A DNA stretch of 5,995 nt from Chloroflexota bacterium (GTDB taxonomy: Bacteria > Chloroflexota > Limnocylindria > Limnocylindrales > CSP1-4): NCBI GenBank assembly GCA_013696275.1, contig JACCYW010000456.1, positions 1-5,995 on the forward strand, written 5' to 3'. The notes under the pieces are model-generated. The model saw nothing but the letters and a program-made list of their open reading frames with translations, was not told the origin of the DNA and did not search any database. The stretch's first letter is position 1, and the number at the start of each line of letters is the position of its first letter. Shown here one piece after another: positions 1 to 4,672 of this stretch. A program made the translations under genes and the position numbers.

Positions 1-582
1 TGGCTGGAGCAGCTCACTGAGCGGCTGGGTCATCTCTACCGGGATAGCATGCTGGCCGGCTTCGACTTCACCCAGGGAGACGAGCTCCAGGGGCTCCTGC
101 GGCTCGATGCGGATCCCTTCCAGGCGGTCTTGAGTGGGATGCTGACCGCCGGTGACGATGTCCCCGAGATGCGCTGGGTGGTAGTCGCTGGCGCGATCGA
201 TCCAGGCAGCGGTCCTGCCACGCGCCGGAATGGACCGGCCTTTTTGGCCGCGCGCGAGGTGATGGCGGAGGCCAAGCACCGTCGCGACAGGCTCATCGTG
301 CGGACCGGCGAGCCCGACACCGATGTACTACTCGACGACACTGCCCCGGTACTCGCCTCGCTCATCGAGCGGCTCACACAAAGGCAGCGAAAGGTGGCGC
401 AGATGGCGCTGGTAGAAGGCCTGCGGCAGTCGCTCATCGCGGAACGGCTGGGCGTCAGGCGGGCGACGATCTCGGTCTCCTTCGCTCGTGGCGACGTGCG
501 CTCCCTGTCGAGGCTACTGGACGCCGTGCGGAGGCTCTGGGCTATCGGGCTGACGCGGACCGTGGCGAGGGCCGCGAAGTGA
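1..582 (+). CDS. SatD family protein, 5'-truncated by window edge
   Basis: The frame is open from base 1, so the true start lies outside the window; the ATG at 49 is internal. The visible 193 residues match the SatD family layout. There is an N-terminal block with the family's 'F-x-x-T/Q-GDE-x-QGLL' motif (here FTQGDELQGLL, about 67-99). Near the C-terminus comes a helix-turn-helix-like stretch after 'TQRQRKVAQMAL' (QSLIAERLGVRRATIS, about 427-474). The HTH implies nucleic-acid binding or regulation. SatD was named from a streptococcal SRP-associated acid-tolerance locus, but its biochemistry is not established. The gene overlaps the following DUF3307 membrane-protein gene by 4 bases. This SatD-DUF3307 adjacency is, as I recall, recurrent in bacteria and supports a joint role. 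Family assignment is fairly sure; function is open. Confidence 0.82.
   Translation, partial: WLEQLTERLGHLYRDSMLAGFDFTQGDELQGLLRLDADPFQAVLSGMLTAGDDVPEMRWVVVAGAIDPGSGPATRRNGPAFLAAREVMAEAKHRRDRLIVRTGEPDTDVLLDDTAPVLASLIERLTQRQRKVAQMALVEGLRQSLIAERLGVRRATISVSFARGDVRSLSRLLDAVRRLWAIGLTRTVARAAK
567..570 (+). promoter_or_regulatory. Shine-Dalgarno for the DUF3307 gene
   Basis: GAGG lies inside the 3' end of the SatD-family gene, 8 nt before the GTG at 579. It supports GTG 579 as the start. The ATG at 583 is in a different frame. Confidence 0.55.
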
Positions 583-1400
583 ATGACACGCCGGTCGTCC
601 TGGCGTGGCTCGTCCTGGCTCATCTGGTGGCCGACTTCGTGCTCCAGAACGATGCCATCGCCACCGCCAAGTTCGGTGACGGCCCCGAAGCGTGGCGTGC
701 GCTGGGCATCCACGGCCTCATCGTCGGCGCGCTGACGCTGCCTCTCGTCGCAGTCTATGGCCCTTATGGTCTTCTCTACGCGGGCTTGACCGTGGTCAGC
801 CATGTGGCCATCGACCGCATCAAGATCGTGCTGACAAGGCGAGTCGAGCCTGCGGCCGCGGACGGCTCAGCCCCCCCGGCGGAGGATGCGGCCACGGGTC
901 CCACTTTCGATCGTGCCTGGAGCCCCGTGCCGGGAGCACTGTTCGCGGCCGACCAGGCAGCTCATCTCGGGGTCATCCTGGTCGGCTGGGCCATCCTGCT
1001 CGCCGGGCACTCACCGCTTCAGCTTCTGGACAGCCCGGACCGGCGCCAACCGATCCTGCTCATCGGGGTGCTCGCAGCGCTGCTCATCGTCAACATCCGG
1101 GCCGCGTCGCTCTTCGTGGCCAACCTCGTGCGTCCGCCGCTGTCACCCGGCGAAGGGTCTCGGCCCTCCTCGGCTCGAGTGGGCGCCGTGATCGGCATCC
1201 TGGAGAGGCTCCTGATCTGCGCCCTCGTCCTTGGTGGTGCGGTGGCGACCATCGGACTGGTCATCGCGGCCAAGACCCTGGCTCGCTTCAAGCAACTCGA
1301 TGATCGCGAGTTCGCCGAGTACTACCTGCTGGGCACGCTGGCCAGCGTCACGGTCTCCATCGCCACCAGCCTCCTCGCCCAGGCCGCTCTGGCCAGCTGA
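579..1400 (+). CDS. DUF3307 integral membrane protein
   Basis: The 273-residue protein starts at GTG, whose last two bases form the TGA stop of the SatD-family gene (GTGA overlap), so the two are probably translationally coupled. The N-terminal membrane segment carries the DUF3307 signature 'AHLVADFVLQND' (residues about 13-24). A second hydrophobic block (about 42-78) ends in 'SHVAIDRIK'. A hydrophilic Ala/Pro/Glu-rich loop follows (about 88-115), then further hydrophobic segments near 127-145 and 158-183. A conserved C-terminal region, 'ILERLLI...IAAKTLARFKQLDDREFAEYYLLGTL' (about 207-253), is characteristic of longer DUF3307 proteins, and a final hydrophobic helix closes the chain. It is expected in the cytoplasmic membrane. 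No enzymatic motif is visible and the function is unknown; the neighbour suggests it works with the SatD-like protein. Confidence 0.88.
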   Translation: MNDTPVVLAWLVLAHLVADFVLQNDAIATAKFGDGPEAWRALGIHGLIVGALTLPLVAVYGPYGLLYAGLTVVSHVAIDRIKIVLTRRVEPAAADGSAPPAEDAATGPTFDRAWSPVPGALFAADQAAHLGVILVGWAILLAGHSPLQLLDSPDRRQPILLIGVLAALLIVNIRAASLFVANLVRPPLSPGEGSRPSSARVGAVIGILERLLICALVLGGAVATIGLVIAAKTLARFKQLDDREFAEYYLLGTLASVTVSIATSLLAQAALAS

Positions 1401-1432
1401 TCCGGCACGACCGGTGCCAGCGTTCAGCCGGC
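1392..1432. terminator. bidirectional hairpin between convergent genes, containing both stop codons
   Basis: Outer arms gccagctga (1392-1400) and tcagccggc (1424-1432) pair at 8 of 9 positions. Inner arms GGCAC (1404-1408) and GTGCC (1414-1418) pair perfectly around a 5-nt loop. The TGA of the DUF3307 gene (1398-1400) and the reverse-strand TGA of the DUF72 gene (1424-1426) lie in opposite arms. There is no U-tract, so this is a stem-only terminator candidate that would act on both convergent transcripts. Confidence 0.5.
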
Positions 1433-2197
1433 ATGCACATCGCGAGGACCGGGCACCCTCGTCGGGAAGAGCCCGATCCTGTGCAGTTCTTGTGCGAACC
1501 AGCGCGCATCGCGCAGGGCGCAGGCGAGCGGATCGTTGTTGAAGTAGGCGAACACCTCGGCCTCGGGCGGCCACATCGTGGCGACGCGCCGCGACCACGC
1601 CGCCAGAGCGGGACGGCTGTAGCACGGGCCGGGTCGCGAACGTCCCTCATGGAAGCGGATGTAGCCCCAATCAGCCGTGCGCCACAGGGGCTCGAGCGGA
1701 CCGCGTCGATCGGCCAGACACAACGCGGCGCCGCGGTCCGCCAGCAGACTGCGGACGGCATCGGTCTGCCAGGACGCGTGGCGGAATTCGACCGCCACCC
1801 TCACCCCGGCCGGAAAGCGCGCCAGCGTATCGCGAAGCCGACCGACATCGACCCGCATCGTCGGCGGCAGTTGGAGCAGCACTGGGCCGAGCTTGGGACC
1901 GAGGCCCATCACTCGGCCCACGAACCGGTCGACCGGTTCCGCTGGCTCCCGCAGGCGTCTGGTGTGGGTCAGATACCGGCTCACCTTGACGGCCATGACG
2001 AAGCCATCCGGTGTGCGGCGCGCCCAGGACTCGAAGGTCGAGCGCTCTGGCAGGCGATAGAACGCATTGTTCGACTCGACGGTATCGAAATGCGCGGAGA
2101 AGTGCTCCAACCAGGCGGCCCGGGCTATCGATCTTGGGTAGAAGCGCTCGCGCCACGAGTCGTACTGCCAGCCGGAAGTGCCGATCATCACGGGCAT
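1424..2197 (-). CDS. DUF72 domain protein (YecE-like TIM barrel)
   Basis: This 257-residue protein has a typical full DUF72 length. Visible family motifs in order: 'IGTSGWQYDSW...FYP' (residues 5-21), 'FDTVESNNAFYRLP' (37-50), 'FVMAVKVSRYLTH' (66-78), 'LGPVLLQLPP' (103-112), 'GVRVAVEFRHASW' (131-143), 'WGYIRFHEG' (177-185) and 'VFAYFNNDPLACALRDA' (215-231). The conserved Glu, Asn, His and Arg residues lie at barrel strand ends, so the fold is expected to be intact. The fold resembles TIM-barrel endonucleases and isomerases, but no reaction is established for DUF72. ATG 2197 is the longest start; ATG 2188 is an alternative that removes three residues. No Shine-Dalgarno is visible. A poor -10-like CATCAT on the minus strand (2209-2204) sits 6 nt before ATG 2197, so a leaderless message is possible. 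The gene is divergent from the methyltransferase gene and convergent with the DUF3307 gene. Confidence 0.9.
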   Translation of the reverse strand: MPVMIGTSGWQYDSWRERFYPRSIARAAWLEHFSAHFDTVESNNAFYRLPERSTFESWARRTPDGFVMAVKVSRYLTHTRRLREPAEPVDRFVGRVMGLGPKLGPVLLQLPPTMRVDVGRLRDTLARFPAGVRVAVEFRHASWQTDAVRSLLADRGAALCLADRRGPLEPLWRTADWGYIRFHEGRSRPGPCYSRPALAAWSRRVATMWPPEAEVFAYFNNDPLACALRDARWFAQELHRIGLFPTRVPGPRDVHAG

Positions 2198-2237
2198 GGC
2201 GCGATGATGACGCGCCGCAACGTCTCGCTGGCGCGGC

Positions 2238-2243
2238 TAGCAT
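2238..2243 (+). promoter_or_regulatory. -10 box of a leaderless promoter for the methyltransferase
   Basis: TAGCAT fits TANNNT and is followed by exactly 6 nt before ATG 2250, which places the expected transcription start on the A of the ATG. There is no Shine-Dalgarno before the ATG. A recognisable -35 box is not seen. The 52-bp intergenic region also has to serve the divergent DUF72 gene. Confidence 0.5.
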
Positions 2244-2249
2244 GCGGTC

Positions 2250-3269
2250 ATGTCGATGGACGATCGATTCGCCGATCTGTTGGACGATCTGAGCGGCTTC
2301 TATCGCTCGTGGATCGTCTACCTGGGCATCGAGACGGGCCTCATAGCGGCCTTGCGTGACGCCTCCCATGGTCTCCTGGTGGCCGATCTGGCGCAGCAGG
2401 CAGGATGCGCGCCCTCAAGCGTCGACGTATGGTCGCGCGCCGGCTATGCCTTCGGCCTGCTCGAGCTGGACCTGTCGGATGAGCCTCGCTTCCGCATCGA
2501 CACCGAGCTGGCGGCCATGCTGACCGACGAGACGCGAGCCGACTTCCTGGGCGGCCAGTTCGCCTTCTCGGTGGGCGCCAGCCTGGAGCATGGCGGCCTG
2601 GTCGACGTCATCCGCTCCGGTCGGTCGCATCCGGACCGGAGTGCCACCTTCCACCGATCCGTAGAGCGCTTGAACGCTCAGGACACGACGCTCTTCCTGG
2701 AGCAGGGCGTGTCGAGCGTGCCCGGCCTCCGCCAGCGGCTGGCAGCGGGGATCCAAGTCCTGGACGTGGCCTGCGGAGGCGGTGGCTGGCTGATGGCCAT
2801 GGCGGAGGCCTATCCAGTCATCCGGGGAACGGGCATCGAGTTCGATCCAGAGTGGCTGGCCACTGCGCGAGCGCGGATCGGCGGTGCCGGCTTGCAGCAT
2901 CGCATCATCATCGAGGAAGGCGATCCTGGATCCGTGCCGGCCGGCGGTCGCTATGGGCTCGTCTATCTCCAGGATGTGCTCCACGAGATGCCCGATCCGG
3001 CAGCTGCTTTGGCCGGCGGATGGCGAGTAGTAGAGCAAGGCGGCTGGCTCGTCGTGCTTGACTGGTGCCTCCCGTCCTCCTGGGAGGAGTATCGGACCCG
3101 GCAGGGTGAGCTTCTGTGGGGCTACCAACTGGATGAGCTCTATCAGGGCACCAGCCTGCTGACCAGGGCCGGATTCGAGCGACTGTTCCAGGCCGCTGAC
3201 CTGCCCGCACCCGAGCGCATCGAGCTGGACGCGGGAGCGACGCTCTTCGTGCTCCGCCGGGAGGCCTGA
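2250..3269 (+). CDS. class I SAM-dependent methyltransferase with N-terminal winged helix
   Basis: The 339-residue protein has two parts. The N-terminal part (about 1-95) resembles the dimerisation/winged-helix region of small-molecule O-methyltransferases: 'YLGIETGLIAALRD...VADLAQQAGCAPSSVDVWSRAGYAFGLLEL', then 'FRIDTELAAML'. The C-terminal part is a Rossmann-like catalytic domain. It has SAM motif I 'VLDVACGGGGW' (170-180), an acidic residue at the end of the second strand (E197 in 'GTGIEFD'), 'EEGDPGSVP' and the post-motif 'GLVYLQDVLHEMPDPAAAL'. This is followed by 'GGWRVVEQGGWLVVLDW' and a C-terminal cap. It should transfer a methyl group from SAM to an unidentified substrate in the cytoplasm; nothing nearby identifies it. 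ATG 2250 is preferred because of the -10 spacing; ATG 2256 is an in-frame alternative. The TGA at 3267 is followed in the same frame by the VOC-like sequence. Confidence 0.88.
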   Translation: MSMDDRFADLLDDLSGFYRSWIVYLGIETGLIAALRDASHGLLVADLAQQAGCAPSSVDVWSRAGYAFGLLELDLSDEPRFRIDTELAAMLTDETRADFLGGQFAFSVGASLEHGGLVDVIRSGRSHPDRSATFHRSVERLNAQDTTLFLEQGVSSVPGLRQRLAAGIQVLDVACGGGGWLMAMAEAYPVIRGTGIEFDPEWLATARARIGGAGLQHRIIIEEGDPGSVPAGGRYGLVYLQDVLHEMPDPAAALAGGWRVVEQGGWLVVLDWCLPSSWEEYRTRQGELLWGYQLDELYQGTSLLTRAGFERLFQAADLPAPERIELDAGATLFVLRREA

Positions 3270-3299
3270 CCGCTGCGTTCGGCGGCGCCGAGGCCGCGC

Positions 3300-3647
3300 C
3301 TGGTAGCGCTGGGCGTCGCCACGGTCGACCCCGAGCGATGGTCGGCCGAGCACTGTCTGCCTGCGCCAACGCCTGGCCCGGATGAGCCTTCTCTCGGCGC
3401 CCGGTCAGCGCTGATGGTCGGCGGAGCGGTCCCCACGGTACTGCTGGAGCCGATCACGGAGGGTCGGCTGGCTGCCGCACTGGCGCGTCACGGTGAGGGC
3501 CCGGTCTGTGTCTACATGGAAGGCGTCGATGCCGATGGGGTCGACGCGATGCCCGTCGCGCCGACTGCGCTGGGTCGTCCGGGGCGGCTGGTGCGTCCTG
3601 ACTCGCCGTCTGGTCCCTTCGTCATCATGGTCGATCCGGCAGGCTGA
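3300..3647 (+). CDS. VOC/glyoxalase-like small protein without a canonical start codon
   Basis: The frame is open from just after the methyltransferase stop (3270) to TGA 3645-3647. It reads like one VOC-superfamily module: a first strand 'LVALGVATVDPERW' (from 3300), then 'SLGARSALMVGGAVPTVLLEP', 'TEGRLAAALARHGEGPVCVYMEGVD' and a last strand 'GPFVIMVDPAG'. The 'LLEP-x-TEGRLAA-x-LARHGEGP' block is the recognisable part. No ATG, GTG or TTG exists in frame between 3270 and 3414. ATG 3414 lies inside the domain and would delete the first strand. CTG 3300 is placed correctly relative to the domain and has GAGG (3290-3293) 6 nt upstream, so I use it as the start. Alternatives are a gene that lost its start (pseudogene), translation from ATG 3414 giving 77 residues, or readthrough of the methyltransferase TGA. 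Substrate unknown. Confidence 0.5.
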   Translation: MVALGVATVDPERWSAEHCLPAPTPGPDEPSLGARSALMVGGAVPTVLLEPITEGRLAAALARHGEGPVCVYMEGVDADGVDAMPVAPTALGRPGRLVRPDSPSGPFVIMVDPAG

Positions 3648-3846
3648 GGCGGCGTTAGCCACTTTCGCGTCCTACTCACTCCGGAGATGGTGGATGCAGC
3701 GCAACGTCGTTCGCGCACGGCCTACTCCGCCGGCAGGTGGTAAGTGACCCAGGTAGCGCTTTCTGCGCCGCCAAGTCGCGCGGGTCGCACTTACCATCGC
3801 TGGAGGGACTAACCGGGGAAACGGCAGCGCCCGCGCCACCGTCGCG
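3648..3846. other. intergenic region without a convincing gene
   Basis: About 200 bp separate the convergent VOC-like frame and nitroreductase gene. The longest readable piece is a short frame after a GGAG-ATG at about 3681-3689, ending in TAA near 3741-3743, about 18 codons, with no recognisable similarity. The only structure I see is the inverted repeat at 3738-3796. Confidence 0.5.
3738..3796. repeat. inverted repeat with 9-bp perfect arms and 41-bp loop
   Basis: TGGTAAGTG (3738-3746) is the exact reverse complement of CACTTACCA (3788-3796). Pairing can continue inward as ACCC (3747-3750) with GGGT (3782-3785) after a 2-nt bulge. It lies between convergent genes, downstream of both, so a weak two-way terminator, a protein-binding site or a scar of a small element are all possible. 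No direct repeats or transposase accompany it. Confidence 0.4.
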
Positions 3847-4365
3847 TCACCAGCGTTCGTAGTGGACCAGATCCTCCAATGTGCGCCGGCCCCCTGCGCG
3901 TGGCGGTCGGGTGAGGTCGGCTGCGTCGGCGGGATAGCCGAAGCTCAGCAGGTACTCGCACCAGTGGTCGTCGGGGTAGCCCAGGATGTCTCGGCACAGC
4001 GGCTGACCGTAGACCGTGGCTGGCACAGAACCGATGCCCGCTGCCCACGCCGCCAGAGTCATGTTCTGAGCGCAACGGCCCAGGTCCCACATGATCGAGA
4101 GGGGATCGCCTGGGCCAGGTGTCGGCGTGACCAGCGCGACCGCCGCCGCTGCGCCTGCCAGGTGACCGGCGTAGTCCCCGACGGCGGCCAGTCGACGCAG
4201 GACACCGCGGTCGGTGATGGCGATGAAGGCCCAGCGCTGGAGGTTCTTGGAAGAGCCCGCGTGGCGCCCGGCATCCAGGATGGTGGTCAGCACATCGGTG
4301 GGCAGCGCGTCGTCCGTGAACTCGCGGACCACGCGCTGGGTGAGCAAGGCGGCCCGGGTGTCCAT
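3847..4365 (-). CDS. nitroreductase family flavoprotein
   Basis: This 172-residue protein is a compact member of the FMN-dependent nitroreductase family. Motifs: 'ALLTQRVVREFTDDALP' (residues about 6-22), where the R-x-V-R-x-F pattern contacts the FMN phosphate; 'ILDAGRHAGSSKNLQRWAFIAITD' (about 29-52), the conserved S-x-N-x-Q-x-W-x-F segment; 'WDLGRCAQNMTLAAWAAGIGSVPAT' (about 93-117); and 'ILGYPDDHWCEYLLSFGYP' (about 126-144). The C-terminal 'RRTLEDLVHYERW' is a typical ending for this subgroup. It is expected to be a cytoplasmic FMN oxidoreductase using NAD(P)H, with unknown physiological acceptor. ATG 4365 has no Shine-Dalgarno, but a TAGACT box lies 8 nt upstream on the coding strand, so the message is probably leaderless or nearly so. 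That box is half of a palindrome shared with the divergent pyrophosphatase relic. Confidence 0.9.
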   Translation of the reverse strand: MDTRAALLTQRVVREFTDDALPTDVLTTILDAGRHAGSSKNLQRWAFIAITDRGVLRRLAAVGDYAGHLAGAAAAVALVTPTPGPGDPLSIMWDLGRCAQNMTLAAWAAGIGSVPATVYGQPLCRDILGYPDDHWCEYLLSFGYPADAADLTRPPRAGGRRTLEDLVHYERW

Positions 4366-4373
4366 CGCCGTCC

Positions 4374-4389
4374 AGTCTAGACGTAGACT
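4374..4389. promoter_or_regulatory. palindromic divergent promoter: two symmetric TAGACT -10 boxes
   Basis: AGTCTA (4374-4379), GACG, TAGACT (4384-4389) is a perfect inverted repeat with a 4-bp centre. Read on the plus strand, TAGACT is followed by 8 nt and then ATG 4398. Read on the minus strand, TAGACT is followed by 8 nt and then ATG 4365. Both fit TANNNT -10 boxes of leaderless or near-leaderless promoters. The palindrome itself could also be an operator. No clear -35 boxes are visible. Confidence 0.5.
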
Positions 4390-4397
4390 CGGCCTGG

Positions 4398-4672
4398 ATG
4401 TCCCATCTCACTGACCCCGCGCGCGCCTCTACCGCGGTCATCGAGGTCGTGGTGGAGATCCCCGGTGACCATCGCCGGCCGTCGCTTCTGGGCACGGCCG
4501 GTCGGAGGCCCAGGAGTCGGGCGACATCGAGCACTCCTTCTAGACCTGCCCGATCCTGGAGGGCAGGGAGGTCATCGTCGGAGGCTGGCGCGCGCGAGAC
4601 TTCGCGTCGCGGCTGATGGGCGACCATCGGATGCGCTACGGGATGGAGGCCCATGGCCAAGGACAAGGCTGA
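4398..4672 (+). pseudogene. ppa: decayed inorganic pyrophosphatase (family I)
   Basis: Two separated pieces of a soluble pyrophosphatase remain. From ATG 4398, the first frame gives 'VIEVVVEIP' (4437-4463), the first strand of family I enzymes. That frame then loses similarity and stops at 4614-4616. In another frame, 4523-4606 reads 'DIEHSF-stop-TCPILEGREVIVGGWRARDFA', matching the family's C-terminal pattern (IEHFF..YK.LEG(K/R)..V.GW). It continues to TGA 4670-4672. The in-frame TAG at 4541-4543 probably arose from GAG. Only about 60 nt separate the two pieces, whereas intact enzymes have roughly 120 residues there. The catalytic Asp-rich middle (D-x-D-P-x-D signature) is therefore deleted, with a frame change. 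It cannot encode an active enzyme. The relic runs into the start of the ligD-like gene. Coordinates cover the outer limits of the remnant; the deletion point is approximate. Confidence 0.72.
4645..4649 (+). promoter_or_regulatory. Shine-Dalgarno for the LigD-like polymerase gene
   Basis: GGAGG ends only 3 nt before ATG 4653. That is closer than optimal, but there is no other start codon between the preceding in-frame stop (4614-4616) and 4653, so it supports this start. The site lies inside the pyrophosphatase relic. Confidence 0.5.

Noticed and set aside
36..803. Minus-strand open frame of 255 codons opposite SatD and the start of DUF3307
   Set aside because: Ser/Arg/Thr-rich composition, no motif, and it runs across the junction of two real genes on the other strand.
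1433..2359. Plus-strand open frame of 308 codons opposite the DUF72 gene
   Set aside because: It is the antisense of a well-matched DUF72 protein, rich in Arg/Gly/His with no domain; a typical high-GC shadow.
2415..3353. Minus-strand open frame of 312 codons opposite the methyltransferase
   Set aside because: It mirrors a gene with clear SAM-binding motifs and has low-complexity Arg/Gln-rich content with no recognisable family.
3687..3743. Possible 18-codon peptide with a GGAG just before its ATG
   Set aside because: Too short, no recognisable similarity, and a purine-rich stretch before an ATG is expected by chance in this composition.
3648..3846. Possible tRNA or small structured RNA in the spacer
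   Set aside because: I could not find a cloverleaf, T-loop or acceptor stem; only the long-looped inverted repeat is present.
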